Below, piece after piece: positions 53,357 through 61,150 of a DNA stretch of 64,000 bases. The position numbers were made by a program, and so were the translations under genes. The notes beneath the pieces were generated by a model, which was not told the origin of the DNA, did not search any database, and saw nothing but the letters and a program-made list of their open reading frames with translations. This stretch comes from Chloroflexota bacterium. GTDB lineage: Bacteria > Chloroflexota > Anaerolineae > Anaerolineales > UBA4823. The stretch is taken from NCBI GenBank assembly GCA_029782365.1, contig JAKOUW010000017.1:248001-312000 (forward strand), in the 5' to 3' direction. The stretch's first letter is position 1; each line of letters starts with the position of its first letter.

Positions 53357-54862
53357 ATGCCCGACATTGACCCTGACCTGCTTTCCATTCAAGAAGCGCG
53401 CAGCCTGGCGGCAGCGGCGCACGCCGCCCAAAAGCAGTTCCTGCACGCTTCACAGGCGGAAGTGGATCGCATCTGCCAGGCGATGGCCGAAGCCGGCTTC
53501 GCCGCCGCCGAGCGCCTGGGTCGCCTGGCGGCTGAAGAAACAGGCTACGGCGTGCCTGAACACAAGACGCTAAAGAATATTTTATCGTCGAAACTGCTCT
53601 GGCAGGCGATCAAGGATATCCCTACGGTTGGCGTGGTGCGCCATGACGCAGGCAAGAAGGTGTACGATATCGCCTGGCCGATGGGCGTGATTGCCGCTCT
53701 GATCCCTTCCACCAACCCGACCTCTACAACGTTGTACAAAATTCTGATCTCGGTCAAAGCGCGCAACGGCATCGTCGTCGCGCCCCATCCGGCAGCGGTT
53801 AAATGTTCTGCGGAAGCAGCGCGCGTGATGGCAGAGGCGGGTGAACGCGCCGGCATGCCCAAAGGACTGGTAGGCTGCATGACGCGCATCAGCCTGCCCG
53901 GCACCCAGGAGCTGATGAAACACAAGTACACCGCCCTGATCCTGGCGACAGGAGGCTCGGAAATGGTGCGCGCCGCCCACTCGGTGGGCAAGCCGGCCTA
54001 TGGCGTCGGGCCGGGCAATGTGCCGGTTTACGTCGATCGCTCTGCGGATCTAAAACAGGCTGCCAAATACATTGTAGCCTCCAAAGCTTTCGACCATTCG
54101 GTGATTTGCGCCACCGAGCAGGCTGTCGTAGCCGATAAACCAATCGCCGCCCAGCTTGAAGAGCTGATGAAAGCCGAGGGAGCATACTTCGTCAACGACG
54201 AACAGGCGGGAGCCCTGGCGCGCCTGCTCTTCCCCTCCGGGCCGCTGATCAACCCCAGGATGGTCGGCAAGAGCCCGCAGCAGCTCGCCCAGGCCTGTGG
54301 AATCAGCGTGCCTGCCACGGCGCGCATCCTGGTGGCCCGCTTGAAAAACGTCGGGCACAGCGAGCCGCTATCCGGAGAAAAGCTGACCACGGTGCTGGGC
54401 TGGTACGAAGCCGACGGCTGGGAGGCCGGCTGTGAACGCTGTATCGAGCTGATCAACTACGGCGGGCGCGGCCACTCACTGGTGATCCATTCCCAGGATG
54501 ACAAAGTGACCATGCACTTCGGCCTGGAAAAGCCGGTCTTCCGCATCCTGGTCAACACTTTTGGCACCCTGGGCGCCACCGGTTACACCACCGGCGTGAT
54601 GCCTGCGATGACCCTCGGCCCGGGCGGAGTGGGCGGCGCCATGACCGGCGACAACATCACCGTTCAGCACCTGTACAATATCAAGCGCCTGGCCTACGAG
54701 ATCACCCCGCCGCCCGAGGCGGCCCTGGCGCCTGGCTCCACCGATGACCCGGCCCAGCTTGGCGGGCAAGGCAGGGCAGGTTCAGCGCCCACCCCAGTTG
54801 GGGCGCAGGCAGACCAGATTGAAGAAATCGTGCGCCGGGTGTTAGCAGAACTGCGCAAATGA
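53357..54862 (+). CDS. eutE: CoA-acylating acetaldehyde dehydrogenase with C-terminal encapsulation-type helix
   Basis: A 501-residue aldehyde dehydrogenase that turns acetaldehyde, NAD and CoA into acetyl-CoA. The catalytic cysteine is C251 in HSVICATEQ; GPGNVPVYVD and the PSTNPTSTTLYK segment are typical of the acylating family. The N terminus starts directly with the catalytic fold and lacks the targeting helix usual for EutE. Instead a Gly/Pro/Ala linker (about 455-483) ends in QADQIEEIVRRVLAELRK, very like the EutC helix, so targeting seems moved to the C terminus as in other BMC classes. Confidence 0.94.
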   Translation: MPDIDPDLLSIQEARSLAAAAHAAQKQFLHASQAEVDRICQAMAEAGFAAAERLGRLAAEETGYGVPEHKTLKNILSSKLLWQAIKDIPTVGVVRHDAGKKVYDIAWPMGVIAALIPSTNPTSTTLYKILISVKARNGIVVAPHPAAVKCSAEAARVMAEAGERAGMPKGLVGCMTRISLPGTQELMKHKYTALILATGGSEMVRAAHSVGKPAYGVGPGNVPVYVDRSADLKQAAKYIVASKAFDHSVICATEQAVVADKPIAAQLEELMKAEGAYFVNDEQAGALARLLFPSGPLINPRMVGKSPQQLAQACGISVPATARILVARLKNVGHSEPLSGEKLTTVLGWYEADGWEAGCERCIELINYGGRGHSLVIHSQDDKVTMHFGLEKPVFRILVNTFGTLGATGYTTGVMPAMTLGPGGVGGAMTGDNITVQHLYNIKRLAYEITPPPEAALAPGSTDDPAQLGGQGRAGSAPTPVGAQADQIEEIVRRVLAELRK

Positions 54863-54942
54863 ATGTGTGGAGTGGAGCGCTGCCGGCGCGCATGGCCAGC
54901 GGCGGCTCTATAAAAATTTTCTTAGATTAAGGAGAGATAACC

Positions 54943-55272
54943 ATGCCAGTAGATGTTTCTATGATCGCTCTCGGAATGGTCGAGACCAAAGGCCTGATCG
55001 GCGCGATTGAAGCGGCCGATGCGATGGTCAAAGCCGCCAACGTCACCCTGATCGGCAGCGAATATGTGGGCGGCGGTTTCGTCACCGTGATGGTGCGCGG
55101 CGATGTCGGCGCCGTCAAAGCGGCTACCGACGCTGGCGCCGCTGCAGCAAAGCGTGTCGGCGAGCTGGTCTCGGTGCACGTCATCCCACGCCCCCACTCC
55201 GATGTCGAGCTCATCCTGCCCCAGCAGTCCAAGGGCTCATTCGGCGGGCGGGGCGGCGGCGGAGCGAAATAA
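54943..55272 (+). CDS. eutM: BMC-H shell protein (EutM/PduA family)
   Basis: A 109-residue single-BMC-domain hexamer protein, the main facet tile. [26 protein letters not shown] and the [23 protein letters not shown] strand-helix are characteristic. A Gly-rich tail ([12 protein letters not shown]) follows the domain. AAGGAGAG precedes the start. As the only BMC-H gene in the operon it must supply the bulk of the shell. Confidence 0.95.
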   Translation: MPVDVSMIALGMVETKGLIGAIEAADAMVKAANVTLIGSEYVGGGFVTVMVRGDVGAVKAATDAGAAAAKRVGELVSVHVIPRPHSDVELILPQQSKGSFGGRGGGGAK

Positions 55273-55297
55273 GCTGGCCCAGCCGCTGTTCTGAGGC

Positions 55298-55876
55298 ATG
55301 CCGCGCCAGCTGTTTGTCGCTGCAGATATCCGCCGCCTGGCGCGCGAGCAGAAGTCTGACCTGCTGATCTTGAGCCCCGAGGATATCGTCACCCCCGAGG
55401 CGGTGGACACTGCCCGCGAGCTGGGGGTGCGCCTGGTGTATGAAAAACCTGGCGCGTCGCCTGGAGCCGCGCCCCCACCCGGCAGCCTGCCTGGCGACCG
55501 GTCACAGCCGGCTAAACTGCCGCCGCTCAAAGTGGTAAAAGGCGGAGCCGTTGAGCTGGATTCCTTCGGTGAAGGGCTGGCAACCCCCGGCGCTAACGTG
55601 CGCCTGAAAGACGTGGTCACTCAGGCAGACGGCTCGCCGATGGCGGCGGGCTGCATGGCGCTGGACAAAGGCGAGTTTCCCTGGACGCTGACTTACGATG
55701 AAGTGGATGTGGTGCTGGAGGGCGAGCTGGTGATCCGGCGCGGCGCACAAGAAGTGCGGGGCGGGCCTGGGGATGTGATCTTTATCCCGAAAGGCTCTTC
55801 GATTACCTTTGGCACGCCGAGCAAGGTGCGTTTCGTTTATGTGGCTTACCCTGCCAATTGGAGCGAGCTGGCATGA
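55298..55876 (+). CDS. eutQ: EutQ: N-terminal module plus cupin
   Basis: A 192-residue protein. Residues 1-50 form a small module (FVAADIRRLAREQ...IVTPEAVDTARELGVRLVYEK), then a Pro/Ala linker, and residues ~85-192 form the EutQ cupin (TYDEVDVVLEGELVIRRGAQEV, GDVIFIPKGSSITFGTP). Enteric EutQ has acetate kinase activity and helps compartment assembly. No other acetate kinase or phosphotransacetylase is encoded here. Its stop overlaps the eutT start. Confidence 0.9.
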   Translation: MPRQLFVAADIRRLAREQKSDLLILSPEDIVTPEAVDTARELGVRLVYEKPGASPGAAPPPGSLPGDRSQPAKLPPLKVVKGGAVELDSFGEGLATPGANVRLKDVVTQADGSPMAAGCMALDKGEFPWTLTYDEVDVVLEGELVIRRGAQEVRGGPGDVIFIPKGSSITFGTPSKVRFVYVAYPANWSELA

Positions 55877-56676
55877 GCGTGATCACCGAAGCCGAGCTGC
55901 GTGAGCTGTGGCAAAACGGGCGCGGCGAGCTGCCGGCCTATCCAGCAGGGACGCGCTTTTCCGCAGCCGCCCAGGATTTTCTGAAGGCGCATCACCTGGA
56001 AGTGCGTACGAGCGCCATTCCACCGGAGATGCAGGCCTCTACAGCTGGAGCCGCGGCCGCCTGGGACAAACCAGCCATCTTTCCGGTTGTGCTGAGCGGC
56101 CCCCTGCCGGTGTGCCTCGAATGCGGTCAGCCTTTGGCGCTCAAGCCGGAGCACATGACACAGCTCGACAGCGGTCACTTCGCCTCCAAGGCACATCCGC
56201 GGCTGGCGCTGCGCGGCCGGGTGGACAGTCTGCATGCCCTGGTCCAGCTCACTTCAGCCGTTGCCCGGCGCTTCGAACTGCCAGAGCTGGCCAACCACCT
56301 GGATACCCTGGCGGCTTACTGCCGGGAGGTGATGAGCGCCGAGTACAATCTGCGCTTGCCTGCTCCCCTGACCTTGTTGGGCAAGAATGAAGACGAACTG
56401 CACGCCATCTCGCACTGGCCAGACCGCCACCTGGGCCTGCCTCACCTGACGCCCGGCCCAAACGATCACGAGATCCTGCACTGGCTGAATATGCTGCGCA
56501 CCCAGTCGCGTGAAGTGGAAATTGCGGCACTGCAAGCCTTTCCCGAAAGCACCGCCGACCCCTCCAGCGTGGGCTATGCGTTAGCCAGGGCGCTCAACCG
56601 TCTCTCCTCCGCTGTGTATGTGCTGGAGCTGTATTTCCAGGCCGGCAGGCTGAGCTGGAAAATAAACTATGAATAA
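55873..56676 (+). CDS. eutT: Cobalamin adenosyltransferase EutT
   Basis: A 267-residue protein, equal in length to enteric EutT, that makes adenosylcobalamin for the lyase. The N-terminal ~45 residues (ITEAELRELW...FSAAAQDFLKAHHLEV) match the module in EutQ. The metal motif is reduced: CLECG (C81, C84) is present but the preceding residue is Val, and the upstream His of the HX11CCX2C form is missing. This resembles the class of EutT without the full motif. The helical C-terminal domain carries the RLSSAVYVLELYF end of the adenosyltransferase fold. Confidence 0.85.
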   Translation: MSVITEAELRELWQNGRGELPAYPAGTRFSAAAQDFLKAHHLEVRTSAIPPEMQASTAGAAAAWDKPAIFPVVLSGPLPVCLECGQPLALKPEHMTQLDSGHFASKAHPRLALRGRVDSLHALVQLTSAVARRFELPELANHLDTLAAYCREVMSAEYNLRLPAPLTLLGKNEDELHAISHWPDRHLGLPHLTPGPNDHEILHWLNMLRTQSREVEIAALQAFPESTADPSSVGYALARALNRLSSAVYVLELYFQAGRLSWKINYE

Positions 56677-56697
56677 AACGAGAGTTGGTTTGACTGA

Positions 56698-57546
56698 ATG
56701 AATCCTGACTTAACGAATCTGCTGGCGCATACCGAGGCTGTGATGAACGGCCGCACCAACGGCTGGCATCCTGACCCCGACCTGTTGCTGCCCAACGGCG
56801 AGTACCGCGGCGTGGTGCATGTGGGCGTGGACCTGGGCACCGCTTACTCTGTGCTGATGGTGTTGGATGAAACCTACCGACCGATTGGCGGGGCCTACCA
56901 GTTTGCCCAGGTGGTGCGCGACGGCCTGGTGGTGGATTTCGTCGGCGCGGTGACGCTGCTCAGGCAACTTAAACAGCGCGTCGAAGGCAAGCTGGGCATC
57001 GAGCTGAAAACGGCGGCGACAGCCTACCCGCCCGGCGTGGCGCAGGCCGAGGTGCGGGCAACCGCCAACGTGCTTTACGCAGCCGGGCTGGAATGCAGCG
57101 GGCTGGTGGAGGAACCCACCGCGGCCAATCATGTGCTGCAGATTGAGGACGGCGCCATCATCGATGTCGGCGGCGGCACAACCGGCATCGCCGTATTGGA
57201 ACAGGGCAAAGTGGTGTACACAGCTGATGAACCGACGGGCGGCACGCATTTCTCGCTGGTCATCGCCGGCGCTCTGGACATCCCCTTCGAGCAGGCCGAA
57301 GAACTCAAGAAAGACTCCAAAGAACAAAAACGCCTGCTGCCAGTCGTGCGGCCCGTCATGGAAAAAGTCGGTGCAATTATCAACCGCCACATCCGCGGAC
57401 GCAGCGTTCCCCGGCTGTATTTGGTGGGCGGCACCTGCGCCTACCCTGGGATGGCTGAAGTCATCCAGGATTTTACCGGCGTGCCTACCGTTCTACCCGG
57501 CAGCCCGCTGTTTGTCACCCCGCTTGGGGTTGCCATGCACAATTAA
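56698..57546 (+). CDS. eutJ: EutJ, DnaK-like chaperone-type protein
   Basis: A 282-residue ASKHA protein. GVDLGTAYSVLMVLDE and IIDVGGGTTGIAVLEQG are its phosphate loops, and LVGGTCAYPGM is the adenosine motif. EutJ is found in most eut operons and is presumed to assist folding or assembly, without biochemical proof that I know. It begins 21 bases after eutT. Confidence 0.93.
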   Translation: MNPDLTNLLAHTEAVMNGRTNGWHPDPDLLLPNGEYRGVVHVGVDLGTAYSVLMVLDETYRPIGGAYQFAQVVRDGLVVDFVGAVTLLRQLKQRVEGKLGIELKTAATAYPPGVAQAEVRATANVLYAAGLECSGLVEEPTAANHVLQIEDGAIIDVGGGTTGIAVLEQGKVVYTADEPTGGTHFSLVIAGALDIPFEQAEELKKDSKEQKRLLPVVRPVMEKVGAIINRHIRGRSVPRLYLVGGTCAYPGMAEVIQDFTGVPTVLPGSPLFVTPLGVAMHN

Positions 57547-57568
57547 GACCAAGGAGCAAGCCATCGTT

Positions 57569-58198
57569 ATGGGCGATCAATTTCAACTGCGTTGTTATTC
57601 ATACATCGATCGCATGCAGCCTCAATATGCGGCGTTTGTCGGCACCGTCACGCAAGGCGACCTGCCCACCGAGGGCATGGCAGCCCTGTACATCGAAGTA
57701 GCGCCGGGCAATGAAGTTTTCCGCCTGGTGGATATCGCTGTCAAGGCCACCGAAGCCAAACCGGGAGCACAAATTGTCGAGCGAGAGTTCGGCATGTTCG
57801 AAGTTCACTCCAGGTCGCAGTCGGAAGTGCTGGAAGCCGGGCGGATTGTGTTGGACCGCATTGGATTAAAGATTGAAGACCGTGTGCGGCCTGAGATCGC
57901 TTCGGTGCAAATCATCACCAACGTCGATCCTTACCAGGCTCAACTGCTGAACCGCTTCCGGCGCGGCAGTATGCTGGTGCCAGGCGAGACCATGCTGGTG
58001 TTGGAATGCGCCCCGGCGGCCTATATCAATTACGCCTTGAACGAAGCCGAAAAAGGCGCCACTATTAAAGTGCTGCACGTCTCCTCCGTTGGCCGTTTCG
58101 GCCGCATGTGGCTGTCTGGTTCGGAGGCCGAGATCCTGACCGCTCGCAATGCCGCCGTGCAGGCGATCGACAATCTGGAAGGGAAGACTGGTAAATGA
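57569..58198 (+). CDS. Second BMC-T shell protein (tandem BMC)
   Basis: A 209-residue shell protein with two BMC domains, the first divergent (YSYIDRMQPQYAAFVGTVTQG...VRLVDIAVKATEAKP-type) and the second ending in AVQAIDNLEGK. It is clearly different from EutL and lacks that protein's start. The ATG at 57569 follows AAGGAGC with a long spacer; the longer frame from 57131 runs through eutJ. It would form trimers in the facets. Its pore substrate cannot be told from sequence. Confidence 0.85.
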   Translation: MGDQFQLRCYSYIDRMQPQYAAFVGTVTQGDLPTEGMAALYIEVAPGNEVFRLVDIAVKATEAKPGAQIVEREFGMFEVHSRSQSEVLEAGRIVLDRIGLKIEDRVRPEIASVQIITNVDPYQAQLLNRFRRGSMLVPGETMLVLECAPAAYINYALNEAEKGATIKVLHVSSVGRFGRMWLSGSEAEILTARNAAVQAIDNLEGKTGK

Positions 58199-58224
58199 GC
58201 GGCGAGCTCGAAGGGTGAGAGGCC

Positions 58225-58512
58225 ATGGCCAAGATCTTTTATACCGAACGCGATATTGATGATCTGTATGCACGCGGTGTGACCAGCATCGATGTTCACG
58301 ACAATGTAGTGCTGACGGACCTGGCGCGTGAGCGTATGTTCAAACTCAACATGCAAACGCGGCGCGTAGATCCACAGGCTCACCCGGAAGACGATCCGCG
58401 CGAAGCGCTGGTGCACCGTGTCAAAGCGGCTGTGCTGGCGCGCCTGGGCGGTGAGGTGGATCAGGCCCTGCTGGATGCGGTGATCCGCCGAGTGTTGGCC
58501 AGCACGAAATGA
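58225..58512 (+). CDS. Small microcompartment-associated protein: shared N-terminal module plus encapsulation-type helix
   Basis: A 95-residue protein, last of the operon. Residues 1-45 (FYTERDIDDLYARGV...VVLTDLARERMFKLNM) match the module at the start of EutQ and EutT. The C terminus (ALLDAVIRRVLASTK) is an amphipathic helix like those at the EutC N terminus and EutE C terminus. It has no catalytic region. I infer an adaptor that gathers the module-bearing proteins into the compartment; similar small proteins occur in other BMC loci but I know no function for them. Confidence 0.7.
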   Translation: MAKIFYTERDIDDLYARGVTSIDVHDNVVLTDLARERMFKLNMQTRRVDPQAHPEDDPREALVHRVKAAVLARLGGEVDQALLDAVIRRVLASTK

Positions 58513-58718
58513 TCACCGCTCAACGACTGTGTTGATCAACCCAGGAAACATCATTTCATCCTCTTTCGGCCGAATTTCTTAACCCCATCTTAACAACACA
58601 GACGGGATAATCAAGCGTAAGGCAGGTCAATTGAGACGGGCCGCCGGGTCAAAACCAGCGCGGCAGTCTCCCCTGTGCAGATCGCATCCTGACCGGCATG
58701 GCCTGAAGGAGGCTTACA

Positions 58719-59486
58719 ATGAATAAAACTCCGTCTGCTGTTATACTCGACTTGATTCCCAAATGCGTGTTGGCTTTGCTGACCGTCACAGCGATGACCG
58801 CCGCTCTTTGGCTGGTCGGACGCAACCTGCTCGGTGAAGGCGCCATTGCCCTGCTTTACTTGATTCCGGTGATTTGGAGCGCCAGCCGCATGGGTTTGGT
58901 CCCCGGGATTTGCGCAGCGCTTTCCGCCACGCTTTTTTTTGATTATCTGTTTATCCCGCCGTTTTACACATTTACCGTCGGCACCCTGGAGGGCTGGTTG
59001 GTGCTGGCGGCATTCCTGGGAGTGGCAATTTTCGTCGTCGAACGCATCCAGGCGAGCATCAACCAGGCGCGTGAAGCTGTTTTATTGTATGAGCTGAGCA
59101 GCGCCCTGGCAGCCCAGGCAGACAGCGAGTCGGTAGCGAGGACGGTTGCCCAACATGTCCAGCAGATGTTCCAGGCTCGGTTAGTGAAATTTGTTTACGA
59201 CGCCGGCGACTCGTTTAAAGCCAGCGTCAGCCAGCCAGAAAATATTAGCCTGAAGGATCGCCCAGATATCATCCTGCCTATCCAATCACCAAAAACATTG
59301 ATCGGCGAAATTCACATTTGGCAAGGACCCTACACTCAGCTTCCCGCCGGCGGCAACCGCCTGACACAGAACATCGCCTCGCAGGCGGCGCTGGCCATCG
59401 AACGTGTGCATAAACCTGAAAGAATACCAACTCAACGCAGCATGGGAGATACAGAGTCGAACCACATCTCAGCGATTACGTCATAA
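58719..59486 (+). CDS. KdpD-like sensor fragment: DUF4118 membrane domain plus GAF, no kinase
   Basis: A 255-residue protein with four membrane helices (the DUF4118 block, with FDYLFIPPFYTFTVG) and a GAF-like domain (about 120-240). This equals the middle of KdpD; both the N-terminal universal-stress part and the C-terminal histidine kinase are absent. AGGAGG precedes the ATG, and no response regulator adjoins. It may be a stand-alone sensor or a remnant. Its last 55 bases overlap the convergent SGNH gene. The 206 bases before it hold no gene I can support. Confidence 0.8.
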   Translation: MNKTPSAVILDLIPKCVLALLTVTAMTAALWLVGRNLLGEGAIALLYLIPVIWSASRMGLVPGICAALSATLFFDYLFIPPFYTFTVGTLEGWLVLAAFLGVAIFVVERIQASINQAREAVLLYELSSALAAQADSESVARTVAQHVQQMFQARLVKFVYDAGDSFKASVSQPENISLKDRPDIILPIQSPKTLIGEIHIWQGPYTQLPAGGNRLTQNIASQAALAIERVHKPERIPTQRSMGDTESNHISAITS

Positions 59487-60427
59487 CCGGCCGGGTTGGG
59501 ATGATTGCCATCCGGGTCGAGCGTAGCCGGGTTGGTGAACAGGCGGGTATGGGAAAAATCCACCAAACCAGCCCCATATTGCGCAACGATCGCGGCAGTG
59601 GCGGCGTTGTACTGTGCAATATGCTGTGACATGCGCCGGCGGTCGTCGGCGGTGGTGGCCGGGAAGGCCGGCTGGGCCGGGTTGGGCGGGCTGGCGACAA
59701 CCGGGCGGAGCGATTGGTCATCCAACAAAGCGACAACCACAAAAGCGCCAGCCGCCCTCAGCCGCGAGACGATAGTGATCATGTTCTGGCGATAATGCTC
59801 CAGGTCGTCCGCCTCGGCGTCGGCGGTCATTGGGTCGGGGCCGTATTCATACAGGTACCACAGGTCGTTGCTGCCGATCCACACGGTGACCAGCGCGCTC
59901 ATGCCGCCGGCCTGTGCCCTGCTCACGGCCTGCAGCGCTCCCTCCAACTGGCTGGGGCCATCCTGGTTGCCCAGGATCAAATCGTCCGAGGACCAACCGG
60001 AACGGCCCAGGTTGAGCAAGGTGGAGCCGGGGCGCAGGATCTGGATTTTCGCCAGCAGACGGGCAGGGTATCCCACGCCCGCATCATAATCGCCGCTGCC
60101 TTCTGTCAGGCTGTCGCCCAGCGTGACCAGGCTCAACGGGCCAGGAGGCAATGCGCCCTGGCCTGGCAAAACAAGCAGAGCGCCGGGCGCGGTGGGAGAA
60201 GCGGCAGGCGCAGCCTTCTGCGGCATCTCAGAGACGGACAGCGACGGCACTTCGCTCTCCAGAACTGGGGCGGCAGTGCTGGCGCCGACATCCGGCGCGC
60301 CTGCCGTTTCGGGCACCAGTTCCAATTCCTGGGTGGGCGGGTTGAGCGGGGAAGGGAGCGCCGCCGAACGGCAGGCGGCTGCCAGGGCCAGCAGGCAGAT
60401 CAGGAATAATGCCAGACGGCGCGGCAT
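59432..60427 (-). CDS. SGNH/GDSL hydrolase lipoprotein
   Basis: A 331-residue exported hydrolase. The lipobox is LAAAC19, followed by a Pro/Ala/Glu-rich spacer (to ~95). The SGNH blocks are GDSLTEG (S106), the Gly of LGRSGWSSDD, GSND, and DPDGNHPN with the catalytic Asp and His. It would hydrolyse esters on the cell surface. ATG 60427 is used rather than 60445. It lies 14 bases behind the methyltransferase-like gene. Confidence 0.88.
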   Translation of the reverse strand: MPRRLALFLICLLALAAACRSAALPSPLNPPTQELELVPETAGAPDVGASTAAPVLESEVPSLSVSEMPQKAAPAASPTAPGALLVLPGQGALPPGPLSLVTLGDSLTEGSGDYDAGVGYPARLLAKIQILRPGSTLLNLGRSGWSSDDLILGNQDGPSQLEGALQAVSRAQAGGMSALVTVWIGSNDLWYLYEYGPDPMTADAEADDLEHYRQNMITIVSRLRAAGAFVVVALLDDQSLRPVVASPPNPAQPAFPATTADDRRRMSQHIAQYNAATAAIVAQYGAGLVDFSHTRLFTNPATLDPDGNHPNPAGYDVIAEMWFDSVSPMLR

Positions 60428-60441
60428 GCCAGTCTCCTTTC

Positions 60442-61122
60442 TCAATAAATGAAAGGCGCCAAACGCCAGGTCTTGCGTTTATAGGCCTGCCAGCCGGATC
60501 CAAATTCCTGGGCCAGCAGATCCTCCTCATCATGAATGCGCCACATCAGAACGACAGCCAGGGCAAGCCAAAAGATCAGAGTCAGCCCCGAATGGAAGAC
60601 CAATGCCACGCCCAGGTTATAAAGCAAAATCCCACTGTAGCGCGGATGGCGCAGCCAGCGGTACGGTCCGCTGGTGACCAGTTGATGGCCGGCCTGCAGG
60701 GTGACCTGGATGCTGAACTGCCGGCCCAGGGCGGCTTCGGCCCAGCTCATCAGCGAGAACCCACTCACAAACAATGCCAACCCGACAAAACGCAGGATAT
60801 CATCGAAGGGTAGAACAGCGATTCCGAGGCGGTCGCTGAGCGGCGCCGCGATGACGACAGACAGCGTGATCACCTGGAGCAGCGCCACAGCCAGTCGCTG
60901 GCGGGCAACCAGCTTCACACCGGCCCCGCCGATGCGGCCCGACTGTGGATCGAGCCAGAGCACCACCGCTTGCTGTGCGATGGCCAGCAGGATATACGCC
61001 AGGCGAGCAGGGTTCGCAAAAAAGCCTGGCAGGTCGAAGAGTCCCCAGCCAAGCAGTGGCAGGCCGGCAAATATCAAGGCGCCGGCGATGAACTTGACGA
61101 GAATAGGTGGCTGTTTCTGCAT
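60442..61122 (-). CDS. Isoprenylcysteine carboxyl methyltransferase-like membrane protein
   Basis: A 226-residue polytopic protein with about five helices and the ICMT/PEMT signature SGPYRWLRHPRYSGILL near residue 150, then a conserved DEEDLLAQEFGSGWQAYKRKTWRLAPF end. Such proteins methylate lipids or lipid-linked groups with S-adenosylmethionine in the membrane. The actual substrate in bacteria is mostly unknown. The ATG at 61122 follows a gene encoding a cyclic-di-GMP-type enzyme by 28 bases. Confidence 0.82.
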   Translation of the reverse strand: MQKQPPILVKFIAGALIFAGLPLLGWGLFDLPGFFANPARLAYILLAIAQQAVVLWLDPQSGRIGGAGVKLVARQRLAVALLQVITLSVVIAAPLSDRLGIAVLPFDDILRFVGLALFVSGFSLMSWAEAALGRQFSIQVTLQAGHQLVTSGPYRWLRHPRYSGILLYNLGVALVFHSGLTLIFWLALAVVLMWRIHDEEDLLAQEFGSGWQAYKRKTWRLAPFIY

Positions 61123-61150
61123 TGGTAATCTCCCAAAAAAACGGCAAGTT

